DNA of 64,000 nt from Ovoidimarina sp038744785 (GTDB lineage Bacteria; Pseudomonadota; Alphaproteobacteria; Rhodobacterales; Rhodobacteraceae). Position numbers and translations under genes: made by a program. Position 1 is the stretch's first letter. Each line of letters begins with the position of its first letter. The notes below the pieces were generated by a model. That model was not told where the DNA came from and made no database searches. It was given only the letters and a program-made list of their open reading frames with translations. This document shows, piece by piece, positions 1-8,640 of the stretch. The DNA lies in contig JBCDLX010000007.1 in the NCBI GenBank assembly GCA_038744785.1, positions 1 to 64,000 on the forward strand, written 5' to 3'.

Positions 1-708
1 GCCGTACCAGTTGCCGAGATCGGGCTTGGGATGGCCCTGTCGCTTGCGCGCGGAATACATACAGCCCACGCTGATTTCGTGGCTGGCAGAGAGGCCTATG
101 GGCTTGAGAGCAACACCAAAGCCGAGATTCTGACGGGAAGCAATATTGGATTTGTGGGGTTTGGCGATCTAGGCCGCGCGTTACACCACTTGTTGAGCTC
201 GTTCCGGGCAAATGTGCGCGTCTTCGATCCCTGGTTGCCAGACGACTATCTGCGCCGACAAGGTGTGATCCCGGTCACGTTCGACGAGGTTCTGTCCACA
301 AGCAGGGTGCTGTTTGTCGCAGCCTCGGTCACATCTGACAACACGCATCTCTTCGATGCACCTGCGCTGGCCCGGATGCAAACGGGCGCGATGCTGATCC
401 TCCTCAGCCGTGCTGCATTGGCGGATTTCGACGCGATGGCGGCGGAAGCTGCCAGTGGGCGATTGCGGTTTGCAACCGATGTGTTTCCGGAAGAGCCGGT
501 GGCACCCGACGATCCGATCCGCCGTGTTCCCGGCATTCTTTTCTCAGCTCACCGCGCAGGGGCCCTGACCTCTGCCCTCCGGGCGATCGGCGATCATGTT
601 CTGGAGGATCTTTCGCTTATCGAACGGGGCCTGCCGCCGGTGACATGCCGCCGGGCAGAGCGTGAAACGGTCGGGCGGCTCCGGTCGAAACCAATCAAGG
701 CGTCTTAA
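1..708 (+). CDS. D-isomer-specific 2-hydroxyacid dehydrogenase (5' truncated by window edge)
   Basis: The frame is open from base 1, so the true start lies outside the window; about 235 residues are visible. A Rossmann nucleotide-binding motif (GFVGFGDLGRAL) opens the C-terminal NAD(P)-binding domain. The family's catalytic elements follow in order: an arginine in LLSRAAL (place of the usual NTARG), an acidic residue in the VFPEEP stretch, and the general-acid histidine in FSAHRAG. The family oxidises or reduces 2-hydroxy/2-keto acids with NAD(P)H in the cytoplasm. It is followed at 147 bp by a short-chain dehydrogenase on the same strand, so the pair may handle sugar-acid intermediates; the substrate cannot be read from the sequence. 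The missing N-terminal part carries much of the catalytic domain. Confidence 0.88.
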   Translation, partial: AVPVAEIGLGMALSLARGIHTAHADFVAGREAYGLESNTKAEILTGSNIGFVGFGDLGRALHHLLSSFRANVRVFDPWLPDDYLRRQGVIPVTFDEVLSTSRVLFVAASVTSDNTHLFDAPALARMQTGAMLILLSRAALADFDAMAAEAASGRLRFATDVFPEEPVAPDDPIRRVPGILFSAHRAGALTSALRAIGDHVLEDLSLIERGLPPVTCRRAERETVGRLRSKPIKAS

Positions 709-855
709 CGGCGCAATAGCTTTTTGCAGCGGAAACGAACGGCGGGTGCTTTGAGGCGCTTGTGGCCGCCGCCGCAAACCGCGAAGCTAAGGCGAACCTG
801 CGGGCCGGGCACATAGGGGTCGCAGGACCAAGACAGTCCGACGAAGGGAAAACAC

Positions 856-1587
856 ATGGGGCGACTGACGGGGAAAACTTGCCTGCTTACGGCGGCCGGT
901 CAGGGGATTGGGCGCGCGACGGCGCTTGCATTCGCGGCCGAAGGCGCGCGGGTCATAGCGACCGACATTGACGAAACCGCCCTTGCTGCACTGGAAGGCG
1001 TCGAGACGCGGCGGCTGGACGTGCTGGATCGGGAGGCCGTTCTGGAGGTAGCGGACGCGTTCGGTGATGTCGATGTGCTGTTCAACTGTGCGGGATTTGT
1101 CGCCAATGGCACGATCCTTGAGTGTGACGAGGACGAGTGGGATTTCTCGTTCAACCTGAACGTCCGCGCGGCCTATCGCATGATTCAGGCGTTTCTTCCG
1201 GGCATGATTGCGCGCGGCGGCGGGTCCATTGTCAACGTGTCGTCGGTCGCCTCGTCGATCATCGCGGCGCCCAACCGGTTCGTGTATGGGACCACCAAGG
1301 CGGCTGTGATTGGGCTGACGAAATCGGTGGCCGCTGATTTCGTGACACATGGCATCCGTTGCAATGCGATTTGCCCGGGCACGGTCGAATCTCCCTCGCT
1401 TGAAGCGCGGCTGCGGGCCACTGGCGACTATGAAGCCGCGCGGGGCGCGTTTATATCCCGCCAACCAATCGGACGGATTGGCAAGCCGGAAGAGATCGCG
1501 GCACTCGCTGTCTACTTGGCGTCGGACGAAAGCGCATACACAACCGGGATCGCCCATGTGATAGACGGCGGCTGGTCGAATACCTAG
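856..1587 (+). CDS. SDR-family oxidoreductase, DHRS6/BDH2-like (2-keto-3-deoxy-L-fuconate dehydrogenase type)
   Basis: This is a 243-residue classical short-chain dehydrogenase. It has the cofactor motif TAAGQGIG near the N-terminus, the NxxG-like FNCAG segment, a catalytic serine in NVSSVASS and a YxxxK in YGTTKAA. The overall sequence, including SSVASS, TTKAAVIGLTKSVAADF, GIRC and YLASDESAYTTG, recalls mammalian DHRS6/BDH2. It also recalls bacterial 2-keto-3-deoxy-L-fuconate dehydrogenases of the non-phosphorylating L-fucose route. The ATG at 856 follows a GAAGGGAAAACAC leader with a usable purine-rich ribosome site. The adjacent hydroxyacid dehydrogenase fits a sugar-acid role, but fuconate itself is not proved. 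Confidence 0.87.
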   Translation: MGRLTGKTCLLTAAGQGIGRATALAFAAEGARVIATDIDETALAALEGVETRRLDVLDREAVLEVADAFGDVDVLFNCAGFVANGTILECDEDEWDFSFNLNVRAAYRMIQAFLPGMIARGGGSIVNVSSVASSIIAAPNRFVYGTTKAAVIGLTKSVAADFVTHGIRCNAICPGTVESPSLEARLRATGDYEAARGAFISRQPIGRIGKPEEIAALAVYLASDESAYTTGIAHVIDGGWSNT

Positions 1588-1652
1588 AGAGGGCGCTGAT
1601 CGCACACCAATGGTCAGATACGAAGTGCGACGGCCTGGAGTTCAACACGAAG

Positions 1653-1853
1653 ATGCGTCTTTTTGACCCCGCGCACCCCTTCTTTCGTCCCGCTTGGCGA
1701 CGCTATCTGACAGTGGTGTTTCCCTTTCTTTGGGCGTTCGTGGAGTTCAGCTTGGGAAACGTCGTATGGGCGTATCTCTTTGCCGCCATCGGCGGTTATT
1801 GCGCGTGGTTCCTGATCCTGACTTGGAAAGACCCAGACGACGGCTCGGATTAG
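1653..1853 (+). CDS. Small inner-membrane protein, DUF3329-like
   Basis: This 66-residue protein starts with an aromatic/basic segment (LFDPAHPFFRPAWRRY). Two hydrophobic stretches follow, at about residues 19-37 and 38-58, with a charged C-terminal tail, giving a likely two-helix hairpin. The HPFFRPxWRR opening and the glycine-rich second helix resemble short DUF3329 proteins common in Rhodobacteraceae; function is unknown. A GGAG 12 bp upstream of the ATG is a weak ribosome site. Its TAG stop overlaps the TAA stop of the convergent iolG by three bases at 1850-1853. Confidence 0.7.
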   Translation: MRLFDPAHPFFRPAWRRYLTVVFPFLWAFVEFSLGNVVWAYLFAAIGGYCAWFLILTWKDPDDGSD

Positions 1854-2845
1854 CTTTCGTTCAGTTCCACTGGCTGGCCAGTTTCCCAGGATCGGGTTGC
1901 CGCGTCCGCCAGGATCTGAGCCTGAAGCCCGTCACGAATGTCTGGTGTGGGCGGTGTTCCAGACGTGGCGGCGGCCACGAATGCCTGCATTTCGACCAGA
2001 TAGGCGCCGCTGTAGCGTTCCAGAAAAAAGAGCTGCGCCCGCGCGCGACCAAATCCGGCCGCGTCGGCCAGTTCCACGGTCGTCTCAAGTTGGTTTTCTG
2101 CGCGAAGCATTCCTTTCTCGCCATGCACTTCGACTCGCTGGTCATAGCCATAGGCCGCCCGGCGTGAGTTCGAAATCTGGCAAATCTGCCCCGCTTTGGT
2201 GGTCAGCATAACGGCGGCCGTGTCCACATCGCCCGCCGCGCCAATCGCGGGATCAACGAGCGAGGCGCCGACCGCATGAACCCGGACAAAATCGCTGGCC
2301 GTCAAAAACCGTGCCATATCGAAATCGTGGATCATCATATCGCGAAAGAGCCCGCCCGATCGCTCAATGTACGACACTGGCGGCGGAGCAGGATCGCGCG
2401 ACGTGATCGTCAGAATTTCGACCGATCCGATGTCGCCTGCCGCGATCCGGTTGCGGAGATGGGCGAAGTTGGGATCAAACCGTCGATTGAAACCGGTCAT
2501 GAAGGTGACGCCTGCCGCCTCAACGGCCCTGATACAGGCACGGATGTTGTTGACCGACATGTCTATTGGTTTTTCGCAGAAGACTGCCTTGCCGGTCGCC
2601 GCTGCACCGTGGATCAACTCGAAATGGGTGTCTGTTGGCGTCCCGATCACCACCGCATTTATGTCGTCCGACGTTAGGATGTCGTTTGCATCGCGGACCT
2701 CGGCGCCGGTTGCGTTTGCCAGCGCTTCTGCTGACGCAGGCACGGCATCTGCGACCGCGACGATGGTTGCCTCGTCCATGCCTTTAAGGCTTTGGGCATG
2801 AACCTGACCGATACGTCCGCAGCCCAGTATTCCAATCCGTAGCAC
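1850..2845 (-). CDS. iolG: Inositol 2-dehydrogenase
   Basis: This 331-residue Gfo/Idh/MocA-family enzyme oxidises myo-inositol to 2-keto-myo-inositol (scyllo-inosose) with NAD+, the first step of inositol catabolism. The N-terminal Rossmann motif is GILGCGRIG. The EKP motif with the catalytic lysine lies near residue 95. The segments GFNRRFDPNF, SRDPAPPP and SGGLFRDMMIHDFDMAR (with the catalytic Asp/His pair) are highly characteristic of IolG and distinguish it from the two other Gfo/Idh proteins in the window. Translation most likely starts at a GTG (2845) behind a GGGAGGG. It is the last gene of an iolD-iolC-iolB-like-aldolase-iolG operon, 3 bp after the aldolase stop. Confidence 0.93.
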   Translation of the reverse strand: MLRIGILGCGRIGQVHAQSLKGMDEATIVAVADAVPASAEALANATGAEVRDANDILTSDDINAVVIGTPTDTHFELIHGAAATGKAVFCEKPIDMSVNNIRACIRAVEAAGVTFMTGFNRRFDPNFAHLRNRIAAGDIGSVEILTITSRDPAPPPVSYIERSGGLFRDMMIHDFDMARFLTASDFVRVHAVGASLVDPAIGAAGDVDTAAVMLTTKAGQICQISNSRRAAYGYDQRVEVHGEKGMLRAENQLETTVELADAAGFGRARAQLFFLERYSGAYLVEMQAFVAAATSGTPPTPDIRDGLQAQILADAATRSWETGQPVELNES

Positions 2846-2848
2846 GCC

Positions 2849-3688
2849 CTACACCCTCCCAGATGCGCCAAGACTGCGGATCACGGCTTGTGCCGTAGCC
2901 ATCACGGGCGCATGTGTATCCTTGAGTATTGCGACCCTGTCGAACCGGGCTGGATCCGCGTTCAGGGCATCACGCAGGGCGGCGCCAAAGGCCATGCGCA
3001 ACTCGGTGCCGATGTTGAATTTGCATATGGCCGAGGTTCCGGCCAGCGTCCGGCGTTGATCAAGCGGCACACCAGAACCGCCATGGATCACAAGGGGAAC
3101 CGACGTTTTGGTGTCGATGGCTTGAACCCGCTTGGTATCAAGCCCGCCTTCGCGGTTTTCCTGCAGATGGACATTCCCAACCGAAATCGCCATCGCGTCA
3201 ACGCATGTCTCGCGGGCAAACGTCGCAGCTTCATCCGGGTCGGTTCCCGCCGACGCCTCGCCCCCTGAATAGCCGACAAACCCGATCTCGCCCTCGCACG
3301 AGACACCCGATGTATGGGCCAGTTCCGCGATCTCGGTGGTTTCCGCGATGTTCTGGGCCAGGGGTTTCCGCGATCCGTCGAACATCAGCGATGTGAAGCC
3401 GGCATCACGCGCTGCTTTGCATTCCTCGAATGTGTAGCCATGGTCCAGATGCACGACGACCGGAACGTCCACATCTGCGGCCAGGTTTCGCATCATCGCG
3501 CCCAGCACAGGCAGCGGCGTGTGCGCCCGACAGGATGGCCCGGCCTGCAGAATGACCGGCGCGCGTTCGGCCTGCGCGGCGTGGGCAAAGGCGCGCATAT
3601 CTTCCCATCCGAGGCACACAAGGCCTGCCACAGCATAGCCGTCCCGCATGGCAGGCTGCAGAACCTCGGAAAGTGTGGCGAGCGTCAT
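2849..3688 (-). CDS. iolJ: Class II fructose-bisphosphate-type aldolase (probable 5-dehydro-2-deoxyphosphogluconate aldolase)
   Basis: The 279-residue protein has the zinc and substrate motifs of class II (FbaA/GatY) aldolases: HLDHG, a GEIG glutamate, a GNVH histidine and HGGSG. In this operon it probably performs the IolJ step, splitting 6-phospho-5-dehydro-2-deoxygluconate into dihydroxyacetone phosphate and malonate semialdehyde. The assignment is supported by the separate, kinase-only iolC in the same operon; many alphaproteobacteria instead have a fused kinase-DUF2090 protein. I chose the ATG at 3688, which overlaps the upstream iolB-like stop as ATGA. A longer reading frame to 3835 exists but overlaps iolB. 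Other class II substrates, such as tagatose bisphosphate, cannot be excluded. Confidence 0.85.
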   Translation of the reverse strand: MTLATLSEVLQPAMRDGYAVAGLVCLGWEDMRAFAHAAQAERAPVILQAGPSCRAHTPLPVLGAMMRNLAADVDVPVVVHLDHGYTFEECKAARDAGFTSLMFDGSRKPLAQNIAETTEIAELAHTSGVSCEGEIGFVGYSGGEASAGTDPDEAATFARETCVDAMAISVGNVHLQENREGGLDTKRVQAIDTKTSVPLVIHGGSGVPLDQRRTLAGTSAICKFNIGTELRMAFGAALRDALNADPARFDRVAILKDTHAPVMATAQAVIRSLGASGRV

Positions 3689-4524
3689 TTGAACTTCGCG
3701 ACCATATCCATGATGCCGGGGATCGTGTGCAGCTGTTCGGCGTGGGTGGGCTGGAAGTACTGTTTCAGGCTGCGCTGCGTTAGCCCGCCGAGGATTGTGA
3801 AATAGTACATCTCGTAACCCGGTAGCGCACAGCAAGGGTGGTACCCTTTGTCGATTAGGATAGTGGACCCATCAACGATGTGATAGGCGTCACCGGGTTC
3901 GTTATCGACCCTTTGCAGCATCTGAAGGCCAGAGCCGTAGTTTGGCCGGAACCGGAAATTGTAGCACTCGTCGTGCCGCGTCTCGTCTGGAAGACGGTCG
4001 GTGTCGTGCTTGTGGCTGGGAAAACCGGACCAGCCGCCTGCACCCACGGTAAAAAGCTCGCTGACCAAAAGACGTCCGACCCGGTCATGGTGCGCGGCGC
4101 CTAGGATGTGCTTGATCTTTCTGTGGGTCTTCGTGTCGTCGGACCCGTACTGAACAAGGTCAAGCTCACCTTGCCGCACCGCAAAGGGCTTCAGTGTCTC
4201 TGCGTATTGCGCCCCCGCGATGAAGACTTCCGCGTCGGTATGCGCGGTGATCTGTGACCCGCAGTCGGTTGGCACGTAGACCCCTTCGGGCTCCCCGTCC
4301 CAGACATCCGCGCCCCGGTTGCCGATCTGTGAAAAGGTCTCGCCCGCCGTTTCGACCGTGACCGTTCCGGTCGCGGGGACCACGCAGGTTTCGTAGCCTG
4401 CCACACGGTAGTCGAATCTTTCGCCTGCCTTTAGTTTGACGATGTTGAAATAGACCAGCGGCGCATGGACGTCTTCGACATCCACGATTGGTCGGTTCTG
4501 ATTGTCAAAGGGCGGGATGTGCAT
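3685..4524 (-). CDS. Divergent IolB/KduI-family isomerase (first IolB paralogue)
   Basis: This 279-residue bicupin resembles 5-deoxy-D-glucuronate isomerase (IolB) but is clearly diverged from the canonical copy at 16055-16864. The metal-site pattern is kept: FPSHKHD (two His), a downstream glutamate in DECYNFRF, and the histidine in GYHPCC. The canonical EExYYHR...QGFGIQRVFTEDG block is replaced by ECYNFRFRPNYGSGLQML, and the C-terminus carries an extra MDMVAKFK tail. It is co-transcribed with iolC (13 bp gap) and overlaps the aldolase start by 4 bp. An AAGGAAC precedes the ATG at 4524. It could be the operon's IolB or an isomerase for a modified substrate; I favour family-level annotation. 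Confidence 0.82.
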   Translation of the reverse strand: MHIPPFDNQNRPIVDVEDVHAPLVYFNIVKLKAGERFDYRVAGYETCVVPATGTVTVETAGETFSQIGNRGADVWDGEPEGVYVPTDCGSQITAHTDAEVFIAGAQYAETLKPFAVRQGELDLVQYGSDDTKTHRKIKHILGAAHHDRVGRLLVSELFTVGAGGWSGFPSHKHDTDRLPDETRHDECYNFRFRPNYGSGLQMLQRVDNEPGDAYHIVDGSTILIDKGYHPCCALPGYEMYYFTILGGLTQRSLKQYFQPTHAEQLHTIPGIMDMVAKFK

Positions 4525-4537
4525 GGGTTGTTCCTTT

Positions 4538-5518
4538 TCAGGCTGCCGTGGGCCCGGCGTGTTCGGCGAGGAAATTGTTTAGCTCGGCGGTGGTGGGCAT
4601 CGCGGGGGCACAGCCAACGCGCGCCACGACCATTGCGGCCGCGGCCGATCCGCGCAATACCGCATCCCGAACGCTAAGGCCTTCGGACAAACCCGATACG
4701 AAGCCACCCATAAAGCTGTCGCCCGCGCCGGTGGGTTTCAACGCCTCGGTCCGGTAGATGCCGGTTGTCGTCTCGCCATCCGAGGTGATGGTGATCGCGC
4801 CCTGCTCGCCCATCTTGTAAACGGCCATCGCCGCGCCTTGCGCGACAAGCGCGCGCGCTTTGTCGAGCCCGCGATCATAGTCACCGGCCATAAACCCGAA
4901 CTCGACATCGTTGCCGACAATCACGTCGCACATCGCACCGGCACGGGAGTAGACGTCTGCCGCCACCTCTTCCGACGGCCAGGAATAGGGGCGGTAGTCG
5001 ATGTCAAAGATCAGCGGCAGGCCAGCGGCGCGCGCCAGATCGAAAGCATGGAACGCGGCGCTGCGCGATGGCTCGGCCGCGAATACCGTTCCCGTCGTAA
5101 TCAGAGCGGAATACCTCCCGTAGTCGACCGCTTCGACATCCGCTTTGGTCATCTCGAAATCAGCGGCGCCGTTTCGGTAGATGACCGATTGATGATCCTC
5201 GATTCGGGATTCCACGACCGCCAGGCTATTGCGGGCCTCGCCGCCAACAGATCGCACATGCGCGCGACCGATCCCGTACTTGTCGAGCTCGTTCAGTGCA
5301 AAGCGCCCGATCGCATCGTCAGACACGCAGGTGACCAGATCTGCAGAACAGCCCAGCTTGGTCAGTGCGACCCCAATGTTCGCCGATGAACCGCCGAGAC
5401 AGGAGAAGAACTGTGTCGCGTCTTCGGTCCTCGTCCCGGGTGGGTCAGGATACATGTCCATCCCAGCGCGGCCGATGATCACAAAATGCCGTCCCGAAAG
5501 CTGCGCAAGCCGGTCCAT
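4538..5518 (-). CDS. iolC: 5-dehydro-2-deoxygluconokinase
   Basis: This 326-residue PfkB-family sugar kinase phosphorylates 5-dehydro-2-deoxygluconate in inositol catabolism. The N-terminus (GRAGMDMYPDPPGT) and the SCLGGSSANIGVALTKLG substrate signature are typical of IolC. The C-terminal PfkB anion-hole/catalytic motif reads KPTGAGDSFMGGF, near residue 275. It is kinase-only, unlike the roughly 640-residue rhizobial fusion with a DUF2090 aldolase-like domain, which fits the separate class II aldolase downstream. The ATG at 5518 overlaps the iolD stop by one base (TGATG); a reading frame extending to 5641 is only read-through into iolD. Confidence 0.93.
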   Translation of the reverse strand: MDRLAQLSGRHFVIIGRAGMDMYPDPPGTRTEDATQFFSCLGGSSANIGVALTKLGCSADLVTCVSDDAIGRFALNELDKYGIGRAHVRSVGGEARNSLAVVESRIEDHQSVIYRNGAADFEMTKADVEAVDYGRYSALITTGTVFAAEPSRSAAFHAFDLARAAGLPLIFDIDYRPYSWPSEEVAADVYSRAGAMCDVIVGNDVEFGFMAGDYDRGLDKARALVAQGAAMAVYKMGEQGAITITSDGETTTGIYRTEALKPTGAGDSFMGGFVSGLSEGLSVRDAVLRGSAAAAMVVARVGCAPAMPTTAELNNFLAEHAGPTAA

Positions 5519-7389
5519 CACACGCCCTGGCGCTGTTTGACGCGTTCCGCCTCGATCTCGGCGTGCTTGGCGCGGACGTTGGGGTTTTCGGAGACCTGCG
5601 GCGTGCCGACCTCCCACCAGGTGTGGCCCTCGGTGGTCCACCCCTTATAGGCGTCGACCTGCATCACGATGACCGTGGTTTTGTCGGCGGCTTTCGCGCG
5701 CACGAAAGCTTCGCCCAGTTCCGCTGGGTTCGCGACCGTTACGGCATCGGCCCCCATCGACCGGGCGTGGGCTTCGAAATCGACCGCAAATGCCTCTGGC
5801 ACCGTCGGACAATCCTTGATCAGGTTGTTGAAACTCTCGCTCCCGGTGTTGTTTTGCAGTTTGTTGATGACCGCAAAGCCGCCGTTGTCGAGCACCAGGA
5901 CGATCATCTTTTGCCGGGTGAGCACAGACGAATAGATGTCCGAGTTCATCAGAAGATAACTGCCGTCGCCTGTGAAAACGATCGTGTCCTTGTCGGGCTC
6001 AACCTCGGACTGGGCAATACGCGCGCCCCAACCGCCCGCGATTTCATAGCCCATGCAAGAGAACCCGAACTCGACATCGACCGTCCCGATGTCGAGGGTG
6101 CGCCAATTCGCGGTCACCTCTGCCGGCAACCCACCGGCGGCGGCAACAACGCGGTCGCGGGGGTCGCAAAGGGCATTCACGACGCCGACAGCCTGTGCGT
6201 AGGAATTGGGCCGGTTCCCGTAGGCCACATTGTCTGCAACGTAAGCGTCCCAGGACTTCCGCTCGGCCTGCGCCATCGTCATCCAGTCTTCGGGTGCACG
6301 GTATCCGGTCAGAGCAGTACCAAGCGCGGCCAGAGAAAGTTTTGCGTCACCGACAACCGGCAGCGACATGTGCTTGATGGCGTCGTGCCGCCCGGCGTTC
6401 ATCCCGATGAAGCGCGCATCCTTCGCAAACGCCGTCCAAGAGCCAGTGGTAAAATCCTGGAGCCGGGTGCCCACCGCCAGCACCACATCCGCCTTTTCGG
6501 CGATGGCGTTCGCGCTGTCGGACCCGGTTACACCGATTGGGCCGATGTTCAGGGGGTGCGTCGCGACCAAGTTGGCGCGACCGGCGATGGTTTCGACCAC
6601 GGGAATGCCGCGGGCTTCGGCAAATTTTGTCAGCTCCGCAACCGCGCCAGAGTATTGTACGCCGCCGCCTGCGATGATGATGGGCCGTTTGGCGGCGGCA
6701 AGCATGGCCGCCGCATCGGCTATCTCATCCGTATCGGGTGTCTGTCGGCGGATGCGGTGAACTCGGCGCTCAAAGAAGCTCAAGGGGTAGTCGAACGTCC
6801 AGCCTTGCACGTCTTGCGGCAGACCAAGGAACGCGGGGCCGCAATCCGCGGGATCAAGCATTGTCGCAAGGGCTGCGGGAAGCGATTGAATGATCTGAGC
6901 GGGGTGCGTGATCCGGTCCCAGTAGCGGGTCACCGGCTTGAATGCGTCGTTAACGCCAAAGGTCGGGTTTCCGAAATGCTCAAGCTGCTGCAACACCGGA
7001 TCTGGCAACCGGGTCAGGAACGTGTCGCCGCATAGCATCAGCATGGGCAGACGATTGGCGTGTGCCAATGCCGAAGCCGTCAGAAGGTTTGCGGTGCCGG
7101 GGCCTGCGCTCGCGGTGCAGAACATGAAACGCCGACGCAGATGGTATTTCGCATAGGCCGCGGCGGCGAAACCCATGCTTTGCTCGTTTTGACCACGGTA
7201 AAGCGGCATCTCTTCCTGCACAGGATAAAGCGCCTCGCCAAGACACGGAACATTGCCATGTCCGAAGATGCCGAAGCCCCCGCCGCAGATGCGGGTCTCG
7301 GTCCCATCGATCTCGATGAACTGGTTCATCAGATAGCGCACGATCGCCTGCGCCGTCGTAAGCGTGATCGTCTTGTCGGACATGGGCAT
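5518..7389 (-). CDS. iolD: 3D-(3,5/4)-trihydroxycyclohexane-1,2-dione hydrolase
   Basis: This 623-residue thiamine-diphosphate enzyme opens the cyclohexanedione ring to give 5-deoxyglucuronate. The N-terminal pyrimidine-binding domain contains GGGFGIFGHGNVPCLGEAL and the RGQNEQSMGFAAAAYAK segment. The C-terminal pyrophosphate domain contains VFTGDGSYLLMNSDIYS followed by an asparagine-bearing stretch (VLDNGGFAVINKLQ). The length matches the family. I chose the ATG at 7389 because GGAGG lies 4 bp upstream; an in-frame ATG six bases later is possible, and the open frame to 7989 is antisense to the next gene. It heads the minus-strand operon, with a LacI-type palindrome 79 bp upstream. Confidence 0.94.
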   Translation of the reverse strand: MPMSDKTITLTTAQAIVRYLMNQFIEIDGTETRICGGGFGIFGHGNVPCLGEALYPVQEEMPLYRGQNEQSMGFAAAAYAKYHLRRRFMFCTASAGPGTANLLTASALAHANRLPMLMLCGDTFLTRLPDPVLQQLEHFGNPTFGVNDAFKPVTRYWDRITHPAQIIQSLPAALATMLDPADCGPAFLGLPQDVQGWTFDYPLSFFERRVHRIRRQTPDTDEIADAAAMLAAAKRPIIIAGGGVQYSGAVAELTKFAEARGIPVVETIAGRANLVATHPLNIGPIGVTGSDSANAIAEKADVVLAVGTRLQDFTTGSWTAFAKDARFIGMNAGRHDAIKHMSLPVVGDAKLSLAALGTALTGYRAPEDWMTMAQAERKSWDAYVADNVAYGNRPNSYAQAVGVVNALCDPRDRVVAAAGGLPAEVTANWRTLDIGTVDVEFGFSCMGYEIAGGWGARIAQSEVEPDKDTIVFTGDGSYLLMNSDIYSSVLTRQKMIVLVLDNGGFAVINKLQNNTGSESFNNLIKDCPTVPEAFAVDFEAHARSMGADAVTVANPAELGEAFVRAKAADKTTVIVMQVDAYKGWTTEGHTWWEVGTPQVSENPNVRAKHAEIEAERVKQRQGV

Positions 7390-7467
7390 GGTTCCTCCCC
7401 GCGTGCCGGCCGGTCGGCCCCGCCTGCGATTGGCAGTTGCGGAGCGTACGCCATCAGGATACGACTT

Positions 7468-7483
7468 TTGCAACCGGTTGCAA
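7468..7483. promoter_or_regulatory. Perfect 16-bp LacI-type operator, site 1
   Basis: TTGCAACCGGTTGCAA is a perfect palindrome with a central CG, the hallmark of LacI/GalR operators. It sits in the 120-bp gap between the divergent iolD operon (79 bp away) and the Gfo/Idh-iolE operon (27 bp from its TTG start). The identical sequence recurs at 11807-11822 beside the lacI-family gene. Binding by that regulator is inferred. Confidence 0.85.
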
Positions 7484-7509
7484 CCGAATGACGCGAGGGA
7501 GGGGCGGAC

Positions 7510-8625
7510 TTGGCCGAGATCGGGATCGGGCTTATCGGCGGCGGGTATATGGGCAAGGCTCATGCGGTGGCGATGTCTGCCGTGGGCGCTGTTTTTGATA
7601 CGGCTCTGCGGCCGCGCCTGCGGTGCATCGCGGCGTCGAGCGCTGCGTCGGCAGAGCGCTATCGCGCAGCCTATGGTTTCCAGCGTGCCGCAGACAGCTG
7701 GCTGGGCGTGGTCGACGACCCGGCGGTCGAGGCGGTGGTTATCGCCTCGCCACAAACCACGCACCGCGCCATCGCCGAAGCCGCCTTCGCGGCGGGCAAG
7801 CACGTGTTCTGCGAGAAGCCACTTGGTGCCTCGCTTGATGATGCAAGTGCGATGGTGGCCGCTGCGGAGTCGTCCGGGCGGACCAACATGATCGGCTTCA
7901 ACTATGTGCGGACACCGGCCACGCAGTTCGTCCGAAAATTGATCGGCGATGGCGAGATCGGGGACATCACGTGGTTTCGTGGAGAGCACACCGAGGACTT
8001 TCTGGCTGATCCAGATCTGCCAGCCAACTGGCGCACGAATGGGCGTTCAAACGGAACGATGGGGGATCTGTCACCTCACATGATCAACTGTGCGCTGGCA
8101 TTGATGGGGCCGATTGCTCGGGTGTCTGCAGAGATAGAGACGGTTCATTCCGCGCGCCCGGGTCCCGACCGCCCGGTTGCGGTGGATAACGACGATCAGG
8201 CACAGATGATGGTGCGCTTCGCCTCTGGCGCGATGGGGCACCTGTTTTTCAGCCGTGCGGCCACGGGCCGCAAGATGGGCTATGCCTACGAGATCCATGG
8301 AACCCTCGGGTCCATCCGGTTCGATCAGGAAGATCAGAATGCGGTGTGGCTGTACAGGGCAGAGGGTCCTGACGCGACCCGTGGGTTCACCAAAATCCTG
8401 ACCGGTCCCGCGCATCCCGATTACCTGCCATTTTGCCAGGGGCCGGGCCACGGAACCGGGTATCAGGACCAGATCATCATCGAAGCGCGCGATTTCCTGG
8501 AGGCCATTGCCACGGGCCAGGCAATATGGCCCACGTTTCGCGATGGACTGGAGGTCGCGCATGTGATCGAAGCAGCATTCGCGGCAGCAGATTCGGGCCG
8601 CTGGCAAACTGTCCCTCAAATCTAG
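7510..8625 (+). CDS. Gfo/Idh/MocA-family oxidoreductase (inositol-locus dehydrogenase 2)
   Basis: The 371-residue protein has an N-terminal Rossmann motif (GLIGGGYMGKAHA) and the EKPLG motif with the conserved lysine. Its C-terminal domain carries GFNYVRTPA and DLSPHMINCAL, the D-x-x-x-H-like catalytic region. The long insert around NWRTNGRSNGTMGDLSPH is typical of the glucose-fructose oxidoreductase-like group rather than IolG proper. It probably oxidises another inositol isomer or derivative, such as scyllo-inositol, or epimerises one together with iolG; this is inferred from context. Translation appears to start at TTG (7510) behind GAGGGAGGGG. It heads the plus-strand operon divergent from iolD and lies just downstream of operator site 1. 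Confidence 0.85.
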   Translation: MAEIGIGLIGGGYMGKAHAVAMSAVGAVFDTALRPRLRCIAASSAASAERYRAAYGFQRAADSWLGVVDDPAVEAVVIASPQTTHRAIAEAAFAAGKHVFCEKPLGASLDDASAMVAAAESSGRTNMIGFNYVRTPATQFVRKLIGDGEIGDITWFRGEHTEDFLADPDLPANWRTNGRSNGTMGDLSPHMINCALALMGPIARVSAEIETVHSARPGPDRPVAVDNDDQAQMMVRFASGAMGHLFFSRAATGRKMGYAYEIHGTLGSIRFDQEDQNAVWLYRAEGPDATRGFTKILTGPAHPDYLPFCQGPGHGTGYQDQIIIEARDFLEAIATGQAIWPTFRDGLEVAHVIEAAFAAADSGRWQTVPQI

Positions 8626-8640
8626 GAAAGGGTCGTTGGG

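Noticed and set aside
5563..7035. 490-codon open frame on the plus strand inside iolD
   Set aside because: It is antisense to the strongly conserved ThDP enzyme IolD, has shadow-type composition and no recognisable domain. High-G+C codon bias commonly leaves such mirror frames open.
7390..7989. N-terminal extension of the iolD reading frame to 7989
   Set aside because: The extra 200 residues are antisense to the Gfo/Idh gene starting at 7510, cross the LacI operator and have no family similarity. A GGAGG-ATG at 7389 gives the normal IolD N-terminus.
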